Source of the DNA: Alistipes sp. An66 | GTDB taxonomy: Bacteria; Bacteroidota; Bacteroidia; Bacteroidales; Rikenellaceae | Reading direction: 5' to 3' | Length of the DNA: 64,000 nucleotides | Assembly (NCBI RefSeq): GCF_002161445.1 | Contig: NZ_NFHT01000015.1 | Location: forward strand, 1 to 64,000 | Shown: positions 17,290 to 25,058 of the stretch, one piece after another | Layout: each line of letters begins with the position of its first letter | Position numbering within the stretch: position 1 is the first letter of the stretch | Program-made: the position numbers and the translations under genes | Notes under the pieces: generated by a model | Told to the model about the DNA's origin: nothing | Seen by the model: the letters and a program-made list of their open reading frames with translations, nothing else | The model's database searches: none

Positions 17290-17304
17290 CTTGTCGCGCG
17301 GATG

Positions 17305-17991
17305 TTATTGGTTGATGCTTCCGAGGAGTTTCTCGGCCTCACGGGCCTCCATCGACGAGGGGTAGGTGTCCAGGATGCGCTGGAAATAGGCGGCCGCACC
17401 GGCGTTGTTGCCCTGGGCCTTCTCTGCCAGACCTGCCTTGCGGAGGTAGAGCGGAGCGGTCATGTTGTTGTCGGCTGCCGCGATGGCCTTCTCGTAGAAC
17501 TTCACGGCTGCGGCATAATCGCCCTGCTCGACGGCCACGTCACCCTGCAGACCGTAGTTCTGGGCGTTGACCAGAGCGCCGGGCAGACCCTTCACGGGCG
17601 AGAACTTCGCCAGATAGAGCGCTGCGTTCTCCAGGTCGCCGCTCTTCAGGTAGCAGATGCCGGCATAGTGCTTGGCCAGATTGCCCGAGGGGGTCGAGCC
17701 GTACTGGTCGATGACGTCGAGGAAACCGGCGCCGTTGGCGTCGCCGTTGAGGGCCAGCTCATAGTCGGGATTCTCGGCCTCGAAGCGCGACTGCGCCTGG
17801 GCAATCATCTCGGCGGCCTTCTCGGCACGCGGCAGCACGATGAGGCTGCGGTAGCCGAATACGAGGGCTGCGATGATGAGCAGTCCGATGAAAATGTACG
17901 ACATCAGTTTGCCGTTCTTCTCGAAGAAAAGTTCCGTTTTGTTCATCGCCGTGCCGAGTGCTTCCTGCGCGGCGACTTGCTCCTTTGCCAT
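17305..17991 (-). CDS. Membrane-anchored TPR protein (YfgM/Tol-Pal-type)
   Basis: A 228-residue protein. A cytoplasmic N-terminus is followed by one membrane helix at about 31-50 (MSYIFIGLLIIAALVFGY), then tetratricopeptide repeats at about 85-225: ILDTYPSSMEAREAEKLL, NAALYLAKFSPVKG, GDVAVEQGDYAAAVKFYEKA and APLYLRKAGLAEKAQGN. The arrangement matches YfgM-like periplasmic TPR proteins common before ribH in Bacteroidales. The partner proteins are unknown. It is first in a two-gene operon with ribH and has its own promoter. Confidence 0.85.
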   Translation of the reverse strand: MAKEQVAAQEALGTAMNKTELFFEKNGKLMSYIFIGLLIIAALVFGYRSLIVLPRAEKAAEMIAQAQSRFEAENPDYELALNGDANGAGFLDVIDQYGSTPSGNLAKHYAGICYLKSGDLENAALYLAKFSPVKGLPGALVNAQNYGLQGDVAVEQGDYAAAVKFYEKAIAAADNNMTAPLYLRKAGLAEKAQGNNAGAAAYFQRILDTYPSSMEAREAEKLLGSINQ

Positions 17992-18036
17992 AAAAAATAT
18001 CGGTGTTTTGGGTTTATAATTTCACACAGTAGGCAG

Positions 18037-18066
18037 CAAAGATACAAAACTATTCAGAATGTACAA
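18037..18066 (-). promoter_or_regulatory. Promoter of the TPR-ribH operon
   Basis: On the minus strand TTG (18066-18064), 19 bases, then TATCTTTG (18044-18037), an exact -7 match, 45 bases before the start codon at 17991. Confidence 0.7.
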
Positions 18067-18112
18067 TGCGGGACTCCGATTTTTTTGCGGCGCGCAGCAG
18101 CGTAAAGTGCGC

Positions 18113-18784
18113 CTATTTCAGCGCCGAACGCAGCCGTCCGAGCGTGCGGCGCGTCATCACCTTGCCGTTGAGGAACGAGACGATGTGGCCCGTGATGCAG
18201 GCTGCGATGACCGTCCCTTCGCGCACCCCCTCGATACGGCCCGAGAAGAGCAGGCCGAGCGCCACGGCAATGAGCACCAGCGTGACGTCGAAACGCACCT
18301 TGACGCGGCCGAACTCCATGCCGTAACGCTGTGCGGCATACTTGACGAAGGCCTCGGCGCTCATCATCGCCACGCGCAGCTTGAGTTCGAGCACCACGCC
18401 CGCCGACTGGATGAGGCATCCGCACAGAAGTAGCCCCAGGGCCGCGAGGTAGCCGTCGGGACGGAGCGTTGCGGTCAGCGCCATGTTCAGGTCGATGAAG
18501 AGCGTGAAGAGGAACGAAAAGGGGAGCTGCAGCAGGATTTCGACCGTGTCGCGGCGGGTTCTGCGGCCGCGCAACAGCCAGAACTGTCCGCCGATGAGCA
18601 GCAGGTTGGTCAGGAAGGTCCACCATCCCAGCGAGATGGGGGTGTGGAGGCTCAGTACGTAGTTTTCGCTTGATATGGGGGTTGTCCCGAGCGACGAGCG
18701 GACGATGAGTACGATGCCGAGGGCCAGAAGGTAGAGCCCTCCGATGAAAATGGCGTAACGGGTGGCCAGTTGTTTGGATTCCAT
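18113..18784 (-). CDS. YczE/YitT-like integral membrane protein
   Basis: A 223-residue protein with about five or six hydrophobic helices, the first at about 10-32 (AIFIGGLYLLALGIVLIVRS) followed by the typical SSLGTTPISSENYVLS loop. The short GTTP/GxSP-type loop after helix 1 and the charged helix AEAFVKYAAQRYGMEFGRVKV before the later helices are characteristic of YczE/YyaS/YitT-type proteins, whose substrate is generally unknown. The start at 18784 is chosen because the longer frame upstream runs into the divergent regulator's promoter. It is divergent from a broken AraC regulator that may have controlled it. Confidence 0.85.
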   Translation of the reverse strand: MESKQLATRYAIFIGGLYLLALGIVLIVRSSLGTTPISSENYVLSLHTPISLGWWTFLTNLLLIGGQFWLLRGRRTRRDTVEILLQLPFSFLFTLFIDLNMALTATLRPDGYLAALGLLLCGCLIQSAGVVLELKLRVAMMSAEAFVKYAAQRYGMEFGRVKVRFDVTLVLIAVALGLLFSGRIEGVREGTVIAACITGHIVSFLNGKVMTRRTLGRLRSALK

Positions 18785-18885
18785 GGGCGAAGTCTTTTTT
18801 TTCGGCGGCCTCCGGCCTCGGCCGGAAACCGACGTGCAAAGGTCCCGAATTTTCCGCAGAATGAGTTGGCAGAAAACGGCCATTT

Positions 18886-18917
18886 TTTGTCGAATTGGAA
18901 ATAAAAGCCTATCTTTA
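18886..18917 (+). promoter_or_regulatory. Promoter of the AraC-type regulator
   Basis: TTTG (18886-18889), 20 bases, TATCTTTA (18910-18917; seven of eight). The -7 box overlaps the first ATG at 18917, which argues that translation starts at the in-frame ATG at 18938. Confidence 0.65.
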
Positions 18918-18937
18918 TGATGAAAAATGCTACCCGA

Positions 18938-19719
18938 ATGAGTGAATTGCGAACCTGCGACATCGACCAGATACTGCATCGCTGGCCCAGTTTGCCCCAC
19001 CTGGGCAACGAAGTGGTCTGCTTCATGAGCCGGTATGACGATATCCATCATCCGCTCGGCGAACGCTACTTCAACCGCGAACTGATTCTGGTGCTGCTGC
19101 TGGCGGGACGCTCCGATATCCGGCTCAATGGCTGGGCCGTGCCGCTCGAGACCGGGACGCTGCTGCTGCACGGTCCGGGCTATCTGACCGACCACCGCTA
19201 TGCGACGCCCGATATCGAGTTCATCACCCTGTCGCTCTCCGCCTCGCTGTGGAAGGAGGTGCCGTCGCTGGCGCGTACCGTCTCGCGGGTCGTCGCTTCC
19301 TGCGGCGGCGCGTGCAGTTGCTCTGCGAGACGCTGATGCTCGACATCGCCGACTCGGTCGTCCGCCGGACCGTCGTGCGCGAACATGTGAGCCGCCGCGA
19401 GCGGCTGCTCCACGAGTTCCACACCCTTGCCCTGCAGCATTTCCGTGAGGAGCATACCGTCGGATTCTATGCCGACCGGCTGGCCGTGAGCCGCCAGTAC
19501 CTCACGCGGGTGCTTCGGGCCGAGACCGGACGCGGTGTGACCGACATCCTCAGCGAGCTGCTTCTGGCCGAGGCCCGTTCGCTGCTCCTTTCGACGATGT
19601 TGCAGGTGGGCGAGGTGGCCGAACGGCTCGGTTTCGGCGATACGGCCGTCTTCTGCAAGTTCTTCAGGCGCCATGTCGGCTGTACGCCGCTCGCTTTCCG
19701 GCGTCAGCGCGGCCTGTAG
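18938..19719 (+). pseudogene. AraC-family transcriptional regulator with a frameshift
   Basis: Two overlapping frames together make one AraC protein. The first (18938-19336) encodes the N-terminal cupin-like sensing half (NRELILVLLLAGRSDIRLNG, ETGTLLLHGPGYLTDH) and then runs out into CSCSARR and stops. The second frame picks up at about 19309 with RVQLLCETLMLDIAD and continues to 19719 with both helix-turn-helix motifs (VGFYADRLAVSRQYLTRVL and VGEVAERLGFGDTAVFCKFF, then RRHVGCTPLAFR). The junction is GC-rich (GCGGCGGCGCG at about 19302-19312). The combined length is slightly shorter than usual, so a small deletion with loss of frame is likely. It may be inactive, or a sequencing error. Confidence 0.8.
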
Positions 19720-19797
19720 CCCGGCGCGTCGGCCTGTGCCTGCCGGGTGCTCCGTCCGGTTGGCCGTGCGGGATTGCGGGCCGTGATGAGAAATAAA

Positions 19798-19829
19798 TTT
19801 GGTGTTCCCTCGCGCATGTCGTATCTTTG
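19798..19829 (+). promoter_or_regulatory. Bacteroidetes promoter for recF-dciA
   Basis: TTTG (19798-19801), 20 bases, TATCTTTG (19822-19829): an exact match to both elements. The leader to the recF ATG is about 36 bases. Confidence 0.85.
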
Positions 19830-19868
19830 CAGGTGGAAGGTGCGCCCGCAGGTGCTGTCCCACAGGCC

Positions 19869-20957
19869 ATGTATCTGAAACGATTGTCGCTGCTCAACTT
19901 CAAGAATGTAGCCCAGGAGGAGCTCAGCCTCGTCCCGGGCATCAACTGTTTCGTGGGGGACAACGGAGCCGGCAAGACCAACATCATGGAGGCGGTCTAC
20001 TACCTCTCGATGTGCAAGTCGTCGCTCGGCATGACCGACGGGCAGAGCATCCGCCACGGGGCGGACTTCTTCGTGGTCGAGGGGCTCTACCAGACCGATG
20101 CGGGGCGTACCGAGCAGGTCGTCTGTTCGTTTGCGCGCAAGGGCGGCAAGGTGCTCAAGCGCAACGGCAAGGAGTACGACCGTCTGTCGGACCACGTGGG
20201 GCTTGTCCCCGTGGTGATAGTCTCGCCCGCCGATACGGCGCTCATCAGCGATGCGGCCGACGAGCGGCGCCGCTACCTCAATGCCTTCATCTCGCAGCTC
20301 GACCGGCCCTACCTGGCTGCCGTCATGCGCTACAACGCCGTGCTGGCCGAGCGCAACCGCCTGCTCAAGAGCATGCCCGACGAGACGATGCTCTCGATTT
20401 ACGACCGTCAGCTCTCCGAACACGGGCGGTTAATCCATGCGCGGCGAAGCGAGTATGTCACCCGCCTGCAGCCCGTCGTCGAGGAGTGTTACCGCCGGCT
20501 GTCGGGCGACCGCGAGCAGGTCGAGCTGACGTACCGCTCGGAGCTCAACGACCGGCCGTTCGAGGAGCTGCTTCAGGCGTCGCGGGCCCGCGACCTGGCC
20601 AACGAGTATACCACCTCGGGCATCCACCGCGACGACCTGGTGCTTCGCATCGGCGGTTATCCGCTGCGCAAGTACGGCTCGCAGGGGCAGCAGAAGTCCT
20701 TCCTCATCGCCCTCAAGCTGGCGCAGTACGCCGTCGTGGCCGAGGCGGGCGGCGAACGCCCCATCCTGCTGCTCGACGACCTGTTTGACAAGCTCGATGC
20801 GGGGCGGGTCGAACAGCTCATCCGCCTCGTCTCCGAGGAGAAGTTCGGCCAGATTTTCATCTCCGACTGCAACAAGACGCGCCTGCGCTCGATTCTCGAC
20901 CGTGCGGGGGCCGATTATTCGCTTTTCGAGGTCGAGAACGGAACAATCACCCGATGA
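19869..20957 (+). CDS. recF: DNA replication and repair protein RecF
   Basis: A 362-residue RecF. The start at 19869 gives the canonical MYLKRLSLLNFKNV; the frame upstream to 19827 overlaps the promoter. Walker A is GDNGAGKTN (about 30-38). The signature region is around YGSQGQQKSFLIALKLAQ, and Walker B is ILLLDDLFDKLD with the D-loop. RecF is an SMC-like ATPase that binds single/double-strand junctions and, with RecO and RecR, loads RecA. The gene is the first of two, overlapping dciA by four bases (ATGA). Confidence 0.96.
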   Translation: MYLKRLSLLNFKNVAQEELSLVPGINCFVGDNGAGKTNIMEAVYYLSMCKSSLGMTDGQSIRHGADFFVVEGLYQTDAGRTEQVVCSFARKGGKVLKRNGKEYDRLSDHVGLVPVVIVSPADTALISDAADERRRYLNAFISQLDRPYLAAVMRYNAVLAERNRLLKSMPDETMLSIYDRQLSEHGRLIHARRSEYVTRLQPVVEECYRRLSGDREQVELTYRSELNDRPFEELLQASRARDLANEYTTSGIHRDDLVLRIGGYPLRKYGSQGQQKSFLIALKLAQYAVVAEAGGERPILLLDDLFDKLDAGRVEQLIRLVSEEKFGQIFISDCNKTRLRSILDRAGADYSLFEVENGTITR

Positions 20958-21244
20958 GACGGACGAAGACCATGCTGATGGGCGACCTGCTCGAAGAGTT
21001 CTTCAAGCGCCCCTATGTCGCCGCCAAGGTGGCCGAAGGCAAGCTGCCCGACACGTGGCGCGACATCGTCGGCGAGGAGGCGGCCCGCCAGACTGTCGAG
21101 CTGCGTCTGGAGAACCGCGTGCTCTACGTACGCCTGCGTTCGAGCGTGCTGCGTTCCGAGTTGCTCTATCAGCGCGAGGCGCTGCGCGACGAAATCAACC
21201 GCCGCTCGGGTGTGCGGCTGGTCTCTTCGGTCGTGGTCCGCTGA
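20954..21244 (+). CDS. DciA-like (DUF721) protein
   Basis: A 96-residue protein of the DUF721 family, which includes the replicative helicase loader DciA. Seen: MGDLLEEFFKRPYVAAKVAE, the conserved TWRDIVGEEAARQTVELRLEN and YVRLRSSVLRSELLYQREAL. It overlaps recF by four bases, a common context for this family. The last residues (RLVSSVVVR) and stop codon are the prototype of the 38-bp tandem repeat that follows, so the 3' end of this gene has been duplicated. Confidence 0.9.
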   Translation: MRRTKTMLMGDLLEEFFKRPYVAAKVAEGKLPDTWRDIVGEEAARQTVELRLENRVLYVRLRSSVLRSELLYQREALRDEINRRSGVRLVSSVVVR

Positions 21245-21350
21245 CGGCGCTGCGGCAGGTATCTTCGGTCGTGGCCCGCTGACGGCGCTGCGGCAGGTAT
21301 CTTCGGTCGTGGCCCGGTGACGCTGCGGCGGTCTCCTCGGTCGTGGCCCG
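21214..21350 (+). repeat. 38-bp tandem repeat derived from the 3' end of the DciA-like gene
   Basis: Two identical 38-bp units (21241-21278, 21279-21316), starting CTGACGGCGCTGCGGCAGGT, are followed by a 34-bp degenerate unit (21317-21350) and preceded by a partial unit that is the coding end of the gene (21214-21240). Each unit carries TCTTCGGTCGTGG-CCG-(C/G)TGA or a one-base variant, that is, a copy of the SSVV(V/A)R-stop sequence. Because 38 is not a multiple of three, the copies lie in different frames. Confidence 0.9.
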
Positions 21351-21596
21351 GTGACGGCGCTGCTGCTGCGGCCTCCTCCTTATCCTCTTTATCCCTCTTT
21401 CCCTCTTTCTCCGGTCTCTTCCCGGTCTTCCCCCGGATGTTGTTTGCGACTTCTCCGGCGGGTCCTTTTGCGCCTCTGCTTCCGCATTCCCGGGGCTCGC
21501 CTCCGGATAAGCTCCGGCCTGTCTGTCCGGCGTATCGCCGCATCCTGTCATCGAGCCAATCTGCCGCCTACGCAGTCGGGATGGCGGGCGAAATGC
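21351..21596. other. Non-coding stretch with pyrimidine-rich tract
   Basis: After the tandem repeat the plus strand is almost purely C/T over about 21365-21435. No open frame in the stretch looks like a protein. It ends at the terminator of the opposing BACON lipoprotein gene. Confidence 0.5.
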
Positions 21597-21635
21597 AAAG
21601 AGCGGTGTCTCCCGCGCAGGGAAACACCGCTCTTT
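21597..21635 (-). terminator. Terminator of the phosphoesterase/SusCD locus
   Basis: AAAGAGCGGTGT (21597-21608) pairs with ACACCGCTCTTT (21624-21635), with additional TCCC/GGGA pairing inside. It lies 17 bases after the stop of the last minus-strand gene of the locus. Confidence 0.75.
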
Positions 21636-21652
21636 GGTTGTCGGCAGTCGGT

Positions 21653-23350
21653 TTATTCGACCACTTCGATGCGCGGGCTGTCCTTGTAACCCGTGTCCAC
21701 CGAGCTGGCCCAGCGGCAGGTACCGCCGTTGGGATTCTCCAGCGCCAGGTTGCCGCCCGTGCAGTTGGCGGCACAGATGAAGCGGAACTGTACCTCGCCG
21801 TCGGGGATTGCACGCTTGAAGGAGACGGTGGCCGAAACCTCCAGGTTGGGCGTGCTGGTCGGCAGGATGTGGGTATAGGATACCTCCTCGCCGTTGAAGG
21901 TGGTCGTCTTGAGCTCGCTGGCGGCCTTCCACGTCGTGCCGTCGAGATACTCGAGTCTCCAGTACTTCTGACCCGTACCCGAGATACGGCTTACGCCCGA
22001 GAAGCGGACATTCGTGCCGGCCTTGAAGTTCTTCACCGGAACTCTGAAGAGCCAGTAGTCACCCGGCCATACGCCCGTCACGTAGGGCTGGCCCGTACCG
22101 CCGATGAAGCGCTCGCAGTCGGGGTCGGGATTGCCCTGGCTGTCGACGTAGGTGTGCGTGAAGGAGAGGTAGCCGACACCCGAGACGGCGCGCAGGCTGT
22201 TCTCCTCGACGAACTGCTTGGTCGGCGTGGTGTAGTCGGTGCCCGAGGCTCCGTTGAAGAACCACTCGACGGGTTTGTCCAGACCGGTCATCGGAGCGCT
22301 CGAGCCCGAACCGGTCTCCTGCGAAATCGTGATTTCGAAGATGCCGCTCTGGCCCAGCACCTCGACCGTACGGATGGTGACCAGACCGTAGCGCATGTCG
22401 CCCGTGTTGTCGGTCGGCGTGATGGTCAGCGTGTACTCCTGGTCGGCCTCGCCGGCGGCGGGCGATACGCTGTACCATGCGTCGGCCTCCTCGACAATCG
22501 ACCAGTCCCAGTTGGACTTGAGCGTTACCGAAATCGGTTTGGCGCCCTGTGCGGCGAAGGGGGGCAGCGAGTTGTCCGACGTGTCGAGGTCTTCGCTCGT
22601 CACCTCGATTTTCGGGGTGATGGTCTGCAGAATGTCGATGCGGCTGGTCGTCGATTCATATTCGCCCACACCCTTGAAGGTGATGGCGCAGCTGCGCTCG
22701 AGCTCGGTCGGCTGTTCGGGATAGGCGGCAACATCCAGCTTGAACTGGCCGTTGCCCGTCTCGGTCAGCGTCGCCCAGTCGTTCTTTTCGAGCGAGTAGA
22801 AGAAGTCGACGTTGGCGTTGACGCTGATGTCGTAGCTCTGTGCATAGCGACCGGCAACGATTTCGTTGGTCAGCGAGTTGTTGACCGAGATGGTGATATG
22901 GGGCACGTTGGCGGCCTGCTTGACGGCCAGCGTTGCCTCGGTCTGACGGCCGTCGGCATAGCGGAAGACGACCGTCGTGGCGCGCGGGTCGGGATTGTCG
23001 TTGTCCGTCACGCAGAAGCGCACCTTGCCGTCACCCGAACCGTGGTCGGGCCAGATGAGCAGCCAGTCGGCGTCGGTCGAGTTGGCCTCGACCGTCCAGT
23101 CGCAGTTCGAACGGATGTCGTAGCGGATGAGTTCGAGTGTCGGGTCGCCCACCATGGCCTCGACATCGAAGCCCAGTTCGGACGAGGAGGTGACCATCTT
23201 GCTCGATACAACGACATTCTCGAGGCGGAAGTAGGGGCTTCCCGTCGACGTGTCGTCGTCGTTGCACGCTCCGGTCAGCAGCGTCGCCAGCAGAAGCGCT
23301 GCGGCTCCTGCCCCTCGGCGTATCTTGCGGTATAAATCTTTGGTATTCAT
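21653..23350 (-). CDS. BACON-domain surface lipoprotein (565 aa)
   Basis: A lipoprotein with lipobox LTGAC (Cys29) followed by acidic NDDDTS, a typical surface-export signal. Residues about 45-345 are three BACON-like beta-sandwiches, recognisable by DWTVEAN and DWLLI, DFFYSLEKNDWATL, and WDWSIVEEADAWYSVSPAAG. Residues about 358-565 form a separate module beginning PVEWFFNG and containing VGYLSFTHTY, CERFIGGTGQPYVTG, VWPGDYWLFRVPV and CRWAS. The same module ends the 880-residue lipoprotein at 28477-31119. By analogy with SusE/SusF-position proteins it probably binds the ligand at the cell surface beside the SusCD pair. It is the last gene of the locus, 21 bases after the susD-like gene. Confidence 0.85.
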   Translation of the reverse strand: MNTKDLYRKIRRGAGAAALLLATLLTGACNDDDTSTGSPYFRLENVVVSSKMVTSSSELGFDVEAMVGDPTLELIRYDIRSNCDWTVEANSTDADWLLIWPDHGSGDGKVRFCVTDNDNPDPRATTVVFRYADGRQTEATLAVKQAANVPHITISVNNSLTNEIVAGRYAQSYDISVNANVDFFYSLEKNDWATLTETGNGQFKLDVAAYPEQPTELERSCAITFKGVGEYESTTSRIDILQTITPKIEVTSEDLDTSDNSLPPFAAQGAKPISVTLKSNWDWSIVEEADAWYSVSPAAGEADQEYTLTITPTDNTGDMRYGLVTIRTVEVLGQSGIFEITISQETGSGSSAPMTGLDKPVEWFFNGASGTDYTTPTKQFVEENSLRAVSGVGYLSFTHTYVDSQGNPDPDCERFIGGTGQPYVTGVWPGDYWLFRVPVKNFKAGTNVRFSGVSRISGTGQKYWRLEYLDGTTWKAASELKTTTFNGEEVSYTHILPTSTPNLEVSATVSFKRAIPDGEVQFRFICAANCTGGNLALENPNGGTCRWASSVDTGYKDSPRIEVVE

Positions 23351-23371
23351 AATCGTTCTACGGTTGAAGGA

Positions 23372-25045
23372 TTATTCGATTTGACTCTCGTCGGCGATGA
23401 TGTTGTGACGGAACGAGTGTTCCCACGGCGTGCCGGCATCCTTGGCCACGGCCTGGCCGCTCCACCATACGGGCAGAATCATGTTGTTGTCGTTGAGCGT
23501 GGCTCCCTGCTCGACGAAGGCGGCCTCGTAGTTGGCGCGGTTGTTGGCGATGGCAATCTGCGGGTAGGCGTAGCGGGCGATGAACTTGCCGTCGGTGTAA
23601 CCCAGGTCGACGGTACCCTCGCCGGTCATGCACTCGGGATAACCCGTGCGGCGCATCTCGTGGTACATCTGGAAGCCGACCACCCAGAACAGTGCCAGCC
23701 ACTTCTGCTCGGCCAGGCGCTGCTCCGTGCCGTCCCATTTGCCCTCGTCGCTGGCCAGGAAGGCCGCAATCTCCTTGGAGCCAATCGATACGGTCGACAG
23801 AACCACCTCGCCCGAAGCGTTGAGCACCGGATAGGCGGCATACTGTCCGTATTCGTTCCACTTCTCGCACGATGCGGTGACGGCCGCCTCGTAGTACTCC
23901 TGGGCCGAGCCGCCAATCCATCCCTTCATCGCCGCCTCGGCCTTGATGAAGAGCAGCTCGTCGTAGTCGAGCAGACGGTTGGGGTTCGTGTCGCGCACGA
24001 GGGTTTCGTAGTGGAGGTAAGGCTCCTTGTCCGAACGGATGGAGTTCGAGTTGAACTCGATGGTGCAGCCCGAGAGGGCGCCCACCATCTCGCGGATTTC
24101 GTTGTTCACGTAGCGGGGCTTAATCCAGACATACATGCGCGGGTCGGCGAATCCCGTCTCGGCGTTGTAAATCATGCCCAGGAACTGGCTGGCCACATGG
24201 TGGTCGCCCGAAAGACTCGTGTCGTTGGGGAAGGTCGTGGTGTTGAAGTAGTTGCGGTAGTAGGTCGCCGTGCCCGAGAACTTCACCGTCGCATTGTCGG
24301 CGTTCGACGTGAAGACGGGATAGGTCGTCGGGTTGTCGATGATGGCGCGGATGCGGTCGCCGACCGTCGGGTTGAAGGCGTCGTTGCGGCCGCTCACACG
24401 CATCAGCAGACGCAGGTGGAGCGTATTGGTGAACTTCTGCCACTTGGTGATGTCACCCGCATAGATGGCATCCTTCGCGGGGTCCTCCATCTCCTGGCTG
24501 GGGTTGTAGAGCGAGTTGGCGGTCTCCAGGTCGGCCATCATCGCCTCGTAGACCTCCTTCTGGGAGTCGATGCGGGGTTTGAGGATGCCCTCGTCGCCCT
24601 TCAGCGCCTCGGTGTAGGCCACCGAGCCGAACATGTCGGTGCAGATGGACATGTAGTAGACCTTCAGTGTGAGGCCGATGGCCTGGAAGTTGGGCTGGTT
24701 CTGCTCGACGGCCAGGTCATACATGTGGTCGGCGTTCTTGGCCCACTTGTAGCAGAGGTTCCAGATTTGCTGGAAGTTCTGGTTGCTGAGGTTGTAGCAG
24801 TGCTCGCGGCGGGGCGTCGACTTGGCGACGGTCACCTGCGAAATCTCGTTGGCGATGGCGAGCATGTAGTTGTCGAACGAATTGGTTGCCGAATAGAGCA
24901 GCGGTTCCAGCATCGAGATGGGGGTGATGGAGCCCTGCGTCAGCTTGTTGGGGTTGGTGTTGTACTCCTCGAAATCCCCCGTGCAGGCCGTGGTGACGGC
25001 GAGTGCGGCCACTGCGGCATAGAGCGTATGTTTCAAGTATTTCAT
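23372..25045 (-). CDS. SusD-like nutrient-binding lipoprotein
   Basis: A 557-residue outer membrane lipoprotein (557 counted from the ATG at 25045; an ATG three codons upstream is also possible). The lipobox is VTTAC (Cys21) followed by TGDFEEYNTNPN, the usual beginning of the second SusD family (SusD-like_2, SusD/RagB superfamily). Later features are LEPLLYSATNSFDNYMLA, WAKNADHMYDLA and the TPR-like helices around DITKWQKFTNTLHLRLLMRV, plus the C-terminal YPECMTGEGTVDLGY. It caps the SusC barrel encoded just upstream. The susC stop is 13 bases before this start. Confidence 0.93.
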   Translation of the reverse strand: MKYLKHTLYAAVAALAVTTACTGDFEEYNTNPNKLTQGSITPISMLEPLLYSATNSFDNYMLAIANEISQVTVAKSTPRREHCYNLSNQNFQQIWNLCYKWAKNADHMYDLAVEQNQPNFQAIGLTLKVYYMSICTDMFGSVAYTEALKGDEGILKPRIDSQKEVYEAMMADLETANSLYNPSQEMEDPAKDAIYAGDITKWQKFTNTLHLRLLMRVSGRNDAFNPTVGDRIRAIIDNPTTYPVFTSNADNATVKFSGTATYYRNYFNTTTFPNDTSLSGDHHVASQFLGMIYNAETGFADPRMYVWIKPRYVNNEIREMVGALSGCTIEFNSNSIRSDKEPYLHYETLVRDTNPNRLLDYDELLFIKAEAAMKGWIGGSAQEYYEAAVTASCEKWNEYGQYAAYPVLNASGEVVLSTVSIGSKEIAAFLASDEGKWDGTEQRLAEQKWLALFWVVGFQMYHEMRRTGYPECMTGEGTVDLGYTDGKFIARYAYPQIAIANNRANYEAAFVEQGATLNDNNMILPVWWSGQAVAKDAGTPWEHSFRHNIIADESQIE

Positions 25046-25058
25046 GGCTTGCATCGTT

